Origin: Microcebus murinus
Taxonomy: Eukaryota > Chordata > Mammalia > Primates > Cheirogaleidae
DNA: 64,000 nt
Direction: 5' to 3'
Assembly: GCF_040939455.1 (NCBI RefSeq)
Contig: NC_134117.1
Location: 61,836,501-61,900,500 of the forward strand
Below, piece by piece: positions 11,911-23,266 of the stretch (its first letter is position 1; every line of letters starts with the position of its first letter). The position numbers and the translations under genes are program-made. Under the pieces are notes generated by a model that saw only the letters and a list, made by a program, of their open reading frames with translations, was not told where the DNA came from and did not search any database.

Positions 11911-12063
11911 TCACACACATAGTGCCCACTGGACTCTCAAATATCTCCATTTGGCCACCTCCAAAGCCTGGAATAGCAGCTCTGCCAGGAGTTCTTTCTG
12001 GATGGAATAGGGCACGAAGGGAAATTCAACACGAATGCCATGAACCTTCTGGGTTCTTGGGTC
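11911..12063 (-). CDS. Candidate exon in duplication copy 1, unknown protein
   Basis: On the minus strand an acceptor (tttttcccag) is followed by an open frame that includes VHGIRVEFPFVPYSIQKELL then AELLFQALEVAKWRYLRVQ and a TGA. I do not recognise the protein. It could be a terminal exon or an internal exon with an earlier donor, and it lies upstream of MROH-like exon a on the same strand. In copy 2 a 1-bp deletion breaks this frame. Coding status is unproven. Confidence 0.35.
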   Translation of the reverse strand, partial: DPRTQKVHGIRVEFPFVPYSIQKELLAELLFQALEVAKWRYLRVQWALCV

Positions 12064-12424
12064 CTGGGAAAAACATAAATAAATACTATAATAGCTCTCT
12101 CATGAGCCAGGAAGAAGGGGATTGAAATCAAGAGCAGTCTTCATACTTGTTACCCAGTTGCTTCTTGGTTGTACATTTCCTTTCAAGCAGAGACCATGTC
12201 CTCTCCATCCTTTGCATGGTCATGTGAAGCTACGCTAGAATCATGCAACGTATCCAGGGGCAGTAAGTGGCTACAGCAGGATGCAGCCTAGGAGAGCCCC
12301 CAAACCAAACCTCCACTACCAATCTACCGCTGCTTGGATCCCACTCTAATGCATCTGTGAAAGGCTTGCAGATGTGCTCTTGAAGACGTCCGCCTCTGGG
12401 GTCAGGGAGGGTATCTGTGAGGAC

Positions 12425-12495
12425 CTTTGCAGCATTCTGCTCCCGTGTCTCTGCAAGGCAGCATTTGCATGCCACAGCTGCTCCACTTTACCCTG
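12425..12495 (-). CDS. Candidate 71-bp exon in duplication copy 1
   Basis: The minus strand reads acceptor tgtccacag, then QGKVEQLWHANAALQRHGSR MLQ, then donor gtcctc. This block and its close flanks are much better conserved between the two duplication copies than neighbouring DNA, which is why I list it. The product is unknown. Confidence 0.35.
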
Positions 12496-14164
12496 CTGTG
12501 GACACGTGGAAATCATGGCACTCAGGCAGAGAAGCATGAGCACAGCTTGTAGGAGTGAGCATACACAGGGGAGCATATACACCCATACTTTACAAATACC
12601 TTCAGTGTGCTTCTTAGTTTTCCCTGGCTCCATTTCCAGGACAGATGAGAGCCCCTGCCATAGTGTTCTGTCCTGAAGAAATAACAGCGTTCTCTTTGGC
12701 TCCAGAATACAGAGTTGTCTTCAAAGACACTGAGCTTTGCCTTGAACAGCTTCCCAATCCCGACATGACCTTATTTCTGCCTGGAACAGCTTACCTAGGT
12801 CTACAAAGAACTTCTGTTCCATATTTATATCATATTGATTCACCTCTTATGAACCTATTTTCTCTGAGAGGGCTTTGGCCACCCCCTTTCCTCCTTCAGT
12901 CACCATCTGGAGGACACACTCTACCATCTTGGTCCCCACACCTCTCTCACTGCAAGCTATTTCCAGGTCCATCTAAGTACAAATGTTCACAACTTTAAAA
13001 CCAATTGTGTTAATATTAATAGATCCATCATTCATCCTTACTAACCTGGCCTCATGAACACAAGTGACAATGTCAATCCATTTAGAAGGGGGAAGGTAGT
13101 TGCCATTAAGTTCTTTCAATCATAGTTAAGGGAACATTGAAATGACCAGAGACACACACAGGTGGAGGGATTACCATAAGAAGGACGACTCGAAAACACT
13201 AGGAGAATTCAATCCTGAGAGGGAGATATGCCATTGAAAAGCCATTTAAGCATGACAGAAAGGGGAAGACGGGACATCACATTCTGAGCACCTGTTTGGT
13301 GCTCAACCCTCTGCAGGCCCTTTTCCTTTTAGGCTCTCCTTGGATCTCCACACCTCCACAAGTATCAGCTGTGTACTGATGCTCAAGCTGTGCTCAAAGT
13401 CACAGCTAATAAGGGAAGAGCCAGGGGTTCAAACCCAGGTCCACATGACTCTGTTCCAGTCAAGTTCTCTGGGTGCAGGGGAGAACTAGCAAAAGTAAAA
13501 GGGAGTTATGCTGAAAGTATCCTTGGTAAGAAATGAAGAACTGAGACTGGGAACACCAAGAACAGAAGCTGATGACAAGGTGGGACTTCTTGCAGACTAG
13601 AACTGCAAGGGGGCTTGGATTTCAAGACAGCTCCAGGAACCTCACTGACAAGTAAATAACCTGCCTTTTCATTCGCTGCTCAGGCAGGTGCCAGATAAAG
13701 CCACAGTCTGACTTCTTCAGCTGGCTCAGAGTTTCTGATTACCCCAAAATTTCATGTCTCTACCTTGTATCTTCAGCTAGCAGGACAACATTAAACAATA
13801 CAAAATAAGAGTCATTACTATTTCACTTCACTGGGGGTGATTATTATTCCAGAAGCTGTACCAGCTAAATAATAGATCAGAAAATGTTTAGGTCAATGAG
13901 AGAATAATGGATTCACTAAGGCCCATCAAGGACACGTGGTATAACATTCTGAGATCTCCTCGTGGTGGCTATTAGAGGACAACCATGATCTCCCATGCAA
14001 GTTCTCCTCAGAATGTTCCCCCACGGCTAAGGCTCACCCAGGCACAGGGAATCTCATGCCCATTATACTAGCTAAGATTTGTGAAAGGACTTCAGGTGCA
14101 TGTGAGTTCTCAAACTGTTCAATTTCTTCAGTGCTCTACTATCACTATTACATTCTTACTGAGT

Positions 14165-14572
14165 ATGAACCGTTGTTATGCAATGCACTGTGTGTGCCCA
14201 AATTCCTGTGTTGAAGGCCTAACCCCCAATGTCACTCTATGTGGAGATAAGGCTTTTAAGGAGGCAGATAAGATTAAATGAGGTCCTAAGTGTGCCTTCA
14301 TAAGACCACAACATTGCTGGCTTTATAAGGAGAGAGAGAGAGACAGAGATAGACAGAGAGAGAGAGAGAGGAGAGTCCTCCCACGATGTGAGGACACAGA
14401 TGGAAGGTGACCCTCTGAAAGCCAGAAAGAGGCCTGGCCAGGAACCACACCTGCCAGCACCCTGATCTCAGACTTCTCAGCCTCTGGGGCTATGAGAAAA
14501 TAAATCTGTTGTCTAAGCCACCTTCTCTGTGGTATTTTGTAGTCGCAGCCCTAGCAGACAGAGGCAACTGTC
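14165..14572 (+). mobile_element. MaLR (MST/MLT1-type) LTR in duplication copy 1
   Basis: 'gttgaaggcctaacccccaa', 'gtgaggacacagatggaagg', 'agaaaataaatctgttgtct' and 'ctgtggtattttgtagtcgc' follow the order of a MaLR LTR, with its AATAAA signal near 14500. A GA-rich microsatellite (14325-14372) has expanded inside it. Confidence 0.8.
14325..14372 (+). repeat. (GA)n-rich microsatellite
   Basis: Interrupted 'gagaga' and 'gacagaga' units inside the MaLR LTR. The equivalent tract in copy 2 (63392-63484) is about twice as long. Confidence 0.9.
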
Positions 14573-14939
14573 TCCTAGGGACTATAATACTGCTGTGCTC
14601 CTAAATGCTGAACTTCACACCTGGGAAACACCACAGCCCCGAGAGAACAGCTTTTCTGCACCTGGGGGTAACCCAAAGCCACATCAGACTGCAGTGCTGC
14701 CAGGCTCTGCCAGCTGCGGGACAGCCTGGCCCATGACACCCACATTCTCACCTTCCTGTCTCCTGTCTCCCCTCCCATCTGCATCCTCTGAGCTCTCACG
14801 CCGTGTGGGACCCAACAGCTACTTATCACTACGTCCACTCCGAGGACACTGCCGCCAGCAATCTGCTCAACTGCACTCATCCGGGTCCCTTTACCGGCCC
14901 TGCTCCACCTTGACTCCCAGGTGTCCGGGCCAGTGGAAC

Positions 14940-15095
14940 TGCAGCGCGCTGGACAGGATGGGCTCTGGGGTCAGGTGCCAAGAGTGGGATCCCAGCTGTG
15001 GCCTTGCTGAGCTTCCTACCTCTAAGCCTCAGCTGCCGCACCTGTGAAATGGACGTGGTAATAGTGCTCACCAGCGCCTGTGGAGAAACGTACAG
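14940..15095 (+). repeat. MIR-like SINE fragment
   Basis: 'gctctggggtcaggtgccaa', 'ccttgctgagcttcctacct' and 'gcacctgtgaaatggacgtg' follow the MIR core and 3' part. Confidence 0.55.
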
Positions 15096-15254
15096 ACGAA
15101 GGAGGAGACAGTCCACGAATGGGTTCTAAGACCGCCAGAAAAGGTCAGTTTTGAGAGCGCTAGGCCAAGCCCAGCCAAGTTAGGAACCTGACAGGCAAAA
15201 CCCGTTAGATTTCCCACGTGCCCTGACAGTTTAACTGACAGGTTCCTTGGTGTG

Positions 15255-15445
15255 GCCTGCCTTCTCTCATTGGCCTCTCGACTGTCAATCAGACACTGGC
15301 TCCGCCCCTGCGGTTACTGACTGTTTTAGGGAGCTGCTTGGCCCCGCCCCTTTGCCAACTTGCTCTCTCGTGAGCACAGCTGCTCCACTGACCGCGAGGC
15401 CACGCCCCCGGTCGCGCATGCAGGAAGCCATCCTGTCAGCCAAGC
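15255..15445. promoter_or_regulatory. TATA-less GC/CCAAT-box promoter candidate
   Basis: Within 180 bp there are two CCAAT-type boxes (reverse 'attgg' near 15270, 'caatca' near 15289), three GC boxes ('gcccctgc' near 15303, 'gccccgccccttt' near 15341, 'cacgccccc' near 15402) and an NRF1-like 'gcgcatgc' near 15415 followed by 'aggaagccatcctg', which suits ETS/YY1. No TATA box. The direction is open; a minus-strand gene leading to the MROH-like exons would fit. Confidence 0.45.
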
Positions 15446-16154
15446 CCTGACAGAAAACCTTTGGTTCCTGTCAGATGCCTCCTTCCCAGTCAGCTGCTGG
15501 GCTCTGGCGGGAAGGATGGCAGCTCTGGCTCTCCACCACAGCTAAATTTTGACCCAGGAGAAAACTGGGGACCCGCAGAGGACTCAACGTTCAGTCACGT
15601 GTCCCAGCTCTGCCCAGGACAGCTGGAAATGGATGTAAAGTGGCAGCTCTGCCCCATCACCGCCACCCGCCAAAGCAGGCGTTTCCCTGAGCTTCCTCCC
15701 CGTGCACAGGGGAGCCTGGCGGTGCCCAAGTCCCGCTTAGGGCTGTGAAGTAGCGCTTTTATTCCGTGGTGGTCTATATTTCGGGGAAAAAATTCCTCTC
15801 CAGGTGAATGTTTTTATTTTGGAGTTAGTCCAAAATATTTTTGGGTTGATATGTGAAAACCTAAACCTAATTCTTTCAGAGCTTTGTGTTATTCAAGGAT
15901 GAAAGACGTTCATATTAAAATGTACTCCGCCTTTTAGCAGGGACTGTGGCCATTAGCGTGTTCACACATCTCAGAAACAGCCCGGGCTACACAGTCAGGG
16001 CTTGGCAGAAAGGCAGTTCTCAGGGAGAAGGTTAGATGCAGGTGAACTGAAGGGCAGTTGGGCAGTTGGTGCAACTGTGGGGTCAGGACCTGCTACCTCC
16101 CTTTCACAGCATGGCGCCTCAACCCGGGAAAAGCTCCCTGAAGCCCCTGGCGCG

Positions 16155-16315
16155 CCCCGTGTGCGTGTGCACGTTGCACGTGCCTGTGTGTACGTGTGTA
16201 GTGAATGTGCCTGTGTTTGCGAGTGCGTCTGTGTTGGTGAGTGTGCACGTGTATCTGTGTGCAAGTGTGTGTGTTTACACTTGTGTGCGTGTTTACACGT
16301 GTGTGGGTGCGTGGC
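16155..16315 (+). repeat. Imperfect (GTGT/GTGC) low-complexity tract
   Basis: Alternating purine-pyrimidine DNA rich in gtgt, gtgc and acgt. It produces valine/cysteine-rich and histidine/threonine-rich shadow frames with no coding meaning. Such DNA can adopt Z-form. Confidence 0.8.
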
Positions 16316-16839
16316 AGCACGCTCTGTGGGAAGGGCATTCTGAGACCCAGCAGGGCTGTCAGGGGCCGTCCCTACTCCTCTGCAGTCCCTTCCCTCTCTC
16401 AGGAAACTAGAGCGCTGCCGCGGGTGCAGCCAGACTCCCGCAGTCTGGCTCCTGCAGACTCCTGCAGCCTTCCCACGTGGAGGCCCAGGTAGTGGCTGAT
16501 CCCCGAAAGGTGGCTCTGGGAGAGTTGCCTTTCCACCTTTCTAGGACTACTGCCCAGGGGTGCCCTCAGGCGATTGGTTGGGCGAGGCCAGAGGGGAGTT
16601 GGCCCCAGATCCTTGGCCTGTCTCTTTAATCCCGTCTCTGGACAGGAGCATGGGGGAGGCTCAGGGTGGCACACAAGCGCCCCCAGGTGCAGTCAACATT
16701 GAACTGAGGTGGTCATATTGCCCTTGTGTTAGGGCCTAGAGACCACAGGTAGCCAATAACCAGCCATCAGCCTCTGCATTATGCTTGCTTGCTTGCTTAG
16801 GAGAGTTGAAAATGTTCAGCTGACCCTCCGGACCATGTC

Positions 16840-18480
16840 ACATGCTGCCTCTGTGCCTTGGCCAGTCGCCTTGGCTTGGGGTTAGCCTGGCCTCCCTCCT
16901 CCTTCTCCTTTTCTCCAAGCTCAGTCCCTCCCCTTCATCTGCCCAAGATGAGAGGTGGGCACTCCCCACCCCCACCCAGCCGCCACCCCCTTCCCAAGCA
17001 CACACACTCATCCCACTTGAGTCCTGGGGCAGGAACTCAGGAAACTTCCAGCCCTGGCAGGAGCAGGAGCTCCGTGCAGGACACAGGAGCCAGTGGCCTG
17101 TTCCCCTCAGACTCTGCTGTGCCTTTGCCTCTTGCTCCCGCCACCCTGGGAGGCCCAGTGCCACCCACTGCTCTGTCCTTTGCTTGTGCTCAGGGCTGCC
17201 TGACCCTATCCTGGGGGAATCTCCTCATCCTCTCTTTACTTTCCAACTGGCCAAGGCGCTTGCTAGCGCGCGTGGTCTCTCTCTGTCTCTCTCTCTCTCA
17301 GGAAAGGAGGAGGAATTTCTTCCCCTGTCTAACTTTTCAAGGGACGCAAATTCACCTCCAGTCTCTTCCTTTTCCAAGTCACCTTCCAAGTGCTCCCAGT
17401 GCCCTCAACTCCCAAACACAGAGAAGAGGCTCTACAACCCCAAGCCTTCTTTTCCTTGCCCTTCCCTTCCCCTCCTCCTCCTCCACAGCCACCTCCCCTG
17501 CCCCCAGGAGAGCCACCTGTCTCTGCCTCCTCCGGCCTCTTTCTCTTTGGCAGTCGCTGGACTTCAGGGCTTGGCAGTGGCAGTGGTGGCAGCCTAAGCC
17601 ACAGCAGCCCTGGCAGCACACCGGCCCCAGCCCCAGCCATGGCCTGCTTCTCCAGCCCCGTCACCTGATCCCAGGAAAGGTGTTGAGCAGATGGGGGCAA
17701 TTGAGGCAAAGTGGCTGCAGTGGCGGTAGAGGCGCTGCTGCTGAGGGAGGCCTGATGAGCACAGGCGACTAAGGCCCCAGGCAGCTGTCAGCTCCAGCCC
17801 AGTGACCACGTGCCGCCCTGGCGCCTCAGAAGAGAGGACACGGCCCACAGGCCAAGCAGCAGCAAGTCCAGAGGCGGGCGCGGCGCGGGCACTTGCCCAG
17901 CCCAATTCCCCTGGCCAGGCCACCAGGACTTGACAGGCTACCAGAGTGAGGGAGCACAGTCCCTGCAGCCACCGTAGGATTCCCGCCGGTGACGGAGTCC
18001 CCCCATGTCTGAGACGCAGAGCCTGGGGGCCCTGCATCCCTTGGATGGCCAGGTGGAGCACAGGGGCGGGCAGCCTGGGGATGGAGGGAGGTGGGGTCAG
18101 GCGAAGCACTTCCTGAGACTGTCGCTATCATGCTCAGTCCTGAGTCAGATGGTGTTGCCTAATGACTGGAAGCCCCTGGGATCCACAAACCAGAGCTCCC
18201 CAGTGCTTTCTGTGCAGCTTTTGCAATTGCCTGGGGAGAAGGAGGTGCCACGACCCCGGGTGCTCTGGCCCATCTGGGCTAAAGGGGCTTAGTCTTGGGG
18301 ACGGGGCTCTTTGTCCCTCTTCCTGTGGCTGCTCCCTGGCGAGGTGCGGGTGCCCAGTAGTCACCCTGTTGGTGCCCCCCACAAACTCTCGGTGGCCCAA
18401 GACTCCTGCCCTCCGGAGGAAGCATATGTGGGGTCCGGGCTGCCTGGTCCTCTTGAGACTGTTATAAAGCAGTGCCTCAG
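16840..18480. other. GC- and CT-rich stretch with long chance open frames
   Basis: Plus-strand frames of 304 (16858-17772) and 251 (16842-17597) codons overlap each other and minus-strand frames of 171 and 126 codons. Composition is proline/serine/leucine-rich from CCT and CTC runs. No domain, no paired splice sites and no clear Kozak support. It could be untranslated exon or CpG-rich intergenic DNA; I do not call a gene. Confidence 0.45.
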
Positions 18481-20590
18481 CCCCCAGAGGTAGCTCCGGA
18501 AGGAGGGGTAGGGAGCCTGGGCCCAGGGGGAGGAGGTGAACTCCTTAGGTAAAGGGTGAGTTGAAAGGGGTGTCAGAGAGGGTGCACAGTAGCTAGGGTT
18601 GCTTGCTGCTGGGGCGCCCAGTTCCCCTTTTGCTCTGAATCCCACTCCTCAGAGCTGCAGACATTGTTTAAAATTATTTTTTACTTCTTTCTTTTTTCTT
18701 TTTTTGTTCCGAGCATTGTACAGAGCTGCGGACATTAAATGTTCTTCTCCTAGGCAAGCGGCTGGGGGTGGGAGGGGATGATTGAGGGGAGCCCAGACCA
18801 GCTGAGTGAAGGGTTTTATCTGCAGATGCAGCAGGTTCCGCCAGCAGCCAGCTCTTCCTGAGCTGCCCAGATCCCAGGGTTCAGTTTGGTTGGCTGCAAT
18901 TTCCAAGCCTGGGTGGGCAGGGTTATGGCCATGTTCCTATGGAGAACATTTAAGCTCCACTTCCTTGGGCTTGAAATCTTCTTCTTGGCTCCTTGGCCTT
19001 AAATCGCTTCCTTCCTGGCCAATAGACCAATTAGATAATAATCCTAGAGTCCCTAAGCTGCTTGAGAGCAAGGTGCAGAAGTTGAACACTGTTGGCTTGC
19101 CTGTGCATTTTAGAAAAACTGACAGTTGTACTTTTTGAATTCATCTAAGGAAACAAGTGAATCTGGAGGCCCCTGAGTTTTCTCCCTCTGCCCACGGGAC
19201 ACTTTGCAGCATTTTTGGATCCTGTTTCACAGCTCTGGGGAAGTCTCTGCCCTCTCCCCCTTGTTTCCCACCCACCACTTAGCTCTAACTCTACTAATTG
19301 GCCACTCCCCCAAACAATCCAAAAGAAAATGCATTGGGGGCTGAGGTGATTGGATGTTTTACTTTTGCATTAAGACAGAGGCCACAAAGAAAGAAAAATG
19401 CTTCTCCCATGTGTGCTCTGGATGTGTCCACTGGGACTAGTGGTCCCACAGACAGCTTGCGGGGAACTTCCCCAGACTCTGCAGCTAGGATGCGAATTGT
19501 CACTGAGGACATCCGTGCTTTTAAGGTAGTCTCAGTCACCGAATCCGAATGAACTGTGAATAGATGCTTCACTGGATACATGTTTAGGATCTGGAATATT
19601 AATCATCACACTCTCTAACCACTGAGTATGTACTACTTGACAAGGGGACCACTGAAAGTTTTGCTAAACCTAGTGATTGTTTGAATTTCTCCTTGCCAGA
19701 CACCCCATTCCTCCTCAATGCACCCCCCACTGCCCGTCAGTTTTCTCTAATCCATCCCCATAAGAGTTTTCTCTAAAGGAATTTTGAAGAAAAGTTCTTC
19801 ATTTTTATCAAAAGATATTTAGACTGGAGACCATGTCTGCTTCTCCAAGTGGAAGTAAAGAATTAAAGCAAATACATAGATAATTCAGGCAAAACCTCTC
19901 ACCACAGATTTACAATAATTAGTTGGAAAGTTTAGGGAGAATGGAGTTATTTTGAATTGAGGAGCTGTTCAGTCACAATGTGTCTGTTGAGGCATGATCG
20001 ACCTAGAATGCAGGTAGGCATACAGAGATGATTAAAACTACCTTTCAATGTGAAAGGTGGTACAAGTATCTATGACGTTAGCGTCATATTTCTGTTGTTT
20101 GAAATGCTAGTGTAATGGATAGTGTATTCGTATAAAATGGTTATTTCTGTGAGTTGCCAAATGCATCACCACGTAAACTTTTGAATCCCACCCCATAACA
20201 CCCAGGGCAAACATGAAGCCCTCACAAAACATGGAACGCCTTCGGAAAGACGCTCTGGGCCACTGCCAAATGCTGGTGGATTTGACGCTCCCAGGGGGAG
20301 GCCGCGGCCCTGTTGTGGATAGCTGGGAACTAAGGGGGCATAAGGGGGGAAAAGTTGGGTTTGGCATTGAAGGAAACCTGCCAGAATGGCGGCCCAGCCC
20401 GAGGAGGGCAGTGCAGGGCAGGGCGTGGCCTGCTCGTCCCCACTCCTTCCTCCAGGAATGAGGGGACAGCGTCATACAGCCCCCAGCTCTGCCCGCACCT
20501 GCTGTGAGCATAGAACTACCGGCCTCCTCGTGTCTCCACTGACCCAAGCCTCAGAGGGCCGAGGCCACACCCTCACCTTTAGGAAGCTCA
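18481..20590. other. Unassigned DNA
   Basis: No exon or repeat could be named. The 20.16-20.29 kb stretch ('gcatcaccacgtaaactttt') looks repeat-like but I could not place it. The remaining exons of the regucalcin-like unit were not found here. Confidence 0.35.
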
Positions 20591-20591
20591 C

Positions 20592-20774
20592 CTGTCACAA
20601 ACCTCCCAGTGAGGTCCCCCTTTCCATTGTGGAACCCGTTATGGGGCCTGACCCTAACCAGCCAGGTCACCCACTGCACCTGCTGCGTCCCCCAGTCCAG
20701 GAAGCCAAGGCGGGTGCTGGCGGCCACCACATAGGTCCCCTTCCAGCACAGGGCCACAGAGCCGATGCAGTTTC
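20592..20774 (-). pseudogene. Regucalcin (SMP30)-like single exon
   Basis: This 183-bp exon on the minus strand has acceptor cttccccag and donor gtgagc. Its 61-codon frame aligns to the segment of mammalian regucalcin around residues 56-116: SVALCWKGTYVVAASTRLGF against the family's SVAL..GGYV pattern, and HNGFHNGKGDLTGRFVTG against NNRFNDGKVDPAGR. The length and splice phases suit a regucalcin exon. The family residues Arg101 and Asn103, which line the substrate pocket of this calcium-binding gluconolactonase, appear as Gly and His here. No partner exon was found within several kilobases on either side. It is probably a relic or a diverged paralog, not a working enzyme gene. The reading frame itself is open. 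Confidence 0.62.
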
Positions 20775-20779
20775 CTGGG

Positions 20780-23100
20780 GAAGTCAGGGGACAAGGGGGG
20801 TGACCCAGCTGCTGCGTCTCCACAGGGCCAACGTTGCTCCCCACCTGCTGCACACCGTCAGGAGGCGCCGGCAGAGGTACGGGGGCGTTCCTCTTCCCAG
20901 GGCAGTGGGCCTGGCTGCTCCCAGGCGTGGTCTGGGCTGGCCTCCGTGGGCCACGTGCATCCTGGCCGTGACGTCACTTCGCGGCCAACCCCACTACTCA
21001 CGCAGCCATCCACTGTGGCCAGCAGGTGACTGACCTCCTGTCTCTGCCTCCCTGTCTGTAAGGGGTCAGTGGGCTCTGCCTCCTGGGGAGGGTGCGAGGC
21101 TGAGGGAGGATGCACCTAGGGCACAGCAACTGCCCTGTGGATGGTGTGAGGCCACACGCCTGCAGCAGCTCCACACACGCATGTGATCCCATGTGGGTGT
21201 GGGAGCCCTACACAGGTGTGTGAGCTCTTCACAGGTGCACTAGCCCCATACCGGTGTGTGAGGTCTTTACAGGTGTGTGAGCTCTTTCAGACCGTTTGTT
21301 TTCATCCTGCCATGCCCCCAACATCGTGCCTGACCTGCAGGAGTGATGACCAGCAAATGGTCAGGAACCAACAACGCTTGGGCATGTCTGAGTTAGGACA
21401 GGTGCCACAAGGCCGGACCTAGGGTCGGCCTCAGAGACTGCCGTTCCCGTGCAGTGACACATTTGAAGATGTTACAGCTTCTATGGACTTTTCGTCTAGA
21501 AGAGAAAACAAGTCCTAATTGTTGATGCAACAACAGTCATCGCTGTGGACCTATAAACTCCCGCTGTCTGATAGTGTGTTTGGATTGAAAGTTCCCACTT
21601 GAGGTGGCCCAGAAGCACCTGGCCCAGGCTGGGACCATGCAGGATCCAGAGGCAGTGCTCCTTGGGGAGCACCTGGGGTGCCTTTGGCCCCATCAGGGGT
21701 AGGAATGAGCCACCCCCTGGACGGGCAGAGCCCAGTGCCCTGGAGCAACCTGGAGTCCTGCGGGAAGCCTCCGGGCTCCTGGGCCAGCCCTCTCACTACG
21801 TCCCGTTTCTCTGTGGGACTTGCCTGAGGGACAGGAGCCCCGCTTAGGGAGAAGTGCTTGCTGAACTCCAGCGTGGTGGGGGGCGGTGCGGTGGGCCAGG
21901 AAGAGGCAGGGGAGCAGGAATCATCTGTAGGTCTCTGGAAGCTCAGCCAAGACAGCACTTGTTCTGGGATGGGTTCCCCTTAGCAGTGTCCTGGGAGTCT
22001 CACCTGCCACACTGAGTCCTGGCCCTGCCCCTGGGGTCTCCAGCCTGCCACAGGCACACAGAAAGAAAGAAGGGTAGACCCCCACATGGGCAGCAGCCCA
22101 GCAGACATCAGGCCCGGGTGCCCAGCTCAGGCAGGAGACAGGGTGTCTTCAGTCGCCTTGTCCTAGCTCCTCTGACGCCTTACAAGAGGGAGGGCCTGGC
22201 CTGCTGCCCTCTGGCCTGAGGGTGCACCGTGGGACCCCAGGGTGGGGAAGGCCCGGCTCAGTCGGCCCCTGTGCAGGTGCCTTTCACGGCTCCTTGGGCC
22301 AGGGAGGGTGGGGAGAGGGCTCTGAGTGCTCAAGGCCCAGCCGCCTCCTCATGCACCCTCAGTGACACCAGATGAGGACTCGGCCTGGTGGACACACATG
22401 TTGGTAGAGACACAGCTTCTCCCTTGCAGGAGCGCCCTGGCCATCGGTATTGGGTGGACCGCCGGGAAGGGCGAGGCGCGCGTGCGCACAGCGCTCCACC
22501 CGTCCTCACTCAGACTTCTGGCTGTCGCCCTTGTAGAAGCCTGCCAAGTGCTTATTCGTGGAACTGGCTTTATGAATGCGAAGGGGCAAGACCAAGTCAT
22601 TGCACACTCAAGTTTGGCAAAAACAACCTTGTTGGAAAGTTGTCCTCTTGGTACTGCTGAGTCACACATTCCCCACACAACGCCAGCTTTCTCCACAGCC
22701 ACCCAAGACTCCAGTGCGTGGTGCCCATTCCCTGTGGACACTGTGGGTGACAGCGGTGAGGACAGGTGGAAGGAGGACCTGACTCAGAGCCTGGCCACCC
22801 CTCCCTTCATCTGCAGAGTGGGGAGGAGTAAATCCCCCAGGGCCACAAGAGCGTCCCAGATCAGGGCTTGAGCCCACCAAGGCTGGGTTGGGGGCTGGGT
22901 CTGCGTCTCAGCTGCACCTGCCCACCCTGTTCCCAGCTCTCCCTTCCCTGGAGCGCTGAGGCCCCCCAGCCCGTGTGTCTGCTCCTGCCAAGTGGCAGCA
23001 GCCCGGGCTCTGGGCCTGGCCGGGTGTACCAGTAGCTTGCCCAGGCCGGGGTATTAGCCCTGGATTGAGAGAGGATGCCGGCCGCCAGGCCTGGGCCCTG
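20780..23100. other. GC-rich DNA, no gene recognised
   Basis: Overlapping chance frames on both strands (up to 181 codons). The plus-strand frame at 22326-22871 has no domain I recognise. No upstream regucalcin-like exon was seen. Confidence 0.4.
21205..21292 (+). repeat. Short imperfect tandem repeat
   Basis: Units resembling 'acaggtgtgtgagctcttt' recur about four times (near 21213, 21232, 21250 and 21269) with substitutions. Minisatellite-like. Confidence 0.6.
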
Positions 23101-23109
23101 GAACCCCGG

Positions 23110-23235
23110 CTCAGGCACACGTTGTGTGTCACCTTGACCAGAGGAGTGTTCTGCTCTGAGCCTCTGTTTTCTCTACTGCAAAATGGAGCCAAAACAGTGG
23201 TTGCAGTAGGCACCGTTGCAGGTGTCGAGCAGGTG
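23110..23235 (+). repeat. MIR-like SINE fragment
   Basis: 'tgtgtcaccttgaccagagg', 'gctctgagcctctgttttct' and 'ctactgcaaaatggagccaa' follow the MIR core. Confidence 0.6.
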
Positions 23236-23266
23236 GAAGGGCTTAACACTTTTTACAAAATCTCCA

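Larger units (their letters stand above)
11371..14880 (+). repeat. Segmental duplication, copy 1
   Basis: From 'gcacagaaacatactcattt' (11385) onward this segment aligns collinearly with 60432-64000 in the same orientation. The window ends inside copy 2, so the true right boundary is unknown; copy 1 may continue past 14.88 kb. Identity is uneven. The last 500 bp differ by only about five single bases plus a 4-bp insertion (counted by eye), whereas 12.66-12.90 kb is clearly diverged. Confidence 0.92.

Noticed and set aside
16842..17772. Long overlapping plus-strand open frames of 304 and 251 codons
   Set aside because: They overlap in different frames, with long minus-strand frames in the same bases. 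Composition follows CCT/CTC-rich DNA and no domain or splice structure is visible.
17594..18109. Minus-strand open frame of 171 codons
   Set aside because: Alanine/glycine/leucine-rich, overlaps other frames, no recognisable domain. Best seen as GC-rich chance.
20386..21033. Plus-strand open frame of 215 codons
   Set aside because: It is antisense to the regucalcin-like exon, which explains part of its openness, and has no protein character of its own.
22326..22871. Plus-strand open frame of 181 codons
   Set aside because: GC-rich, no domain, no splice support, overlapped by a 130-codon minus-strand frame.
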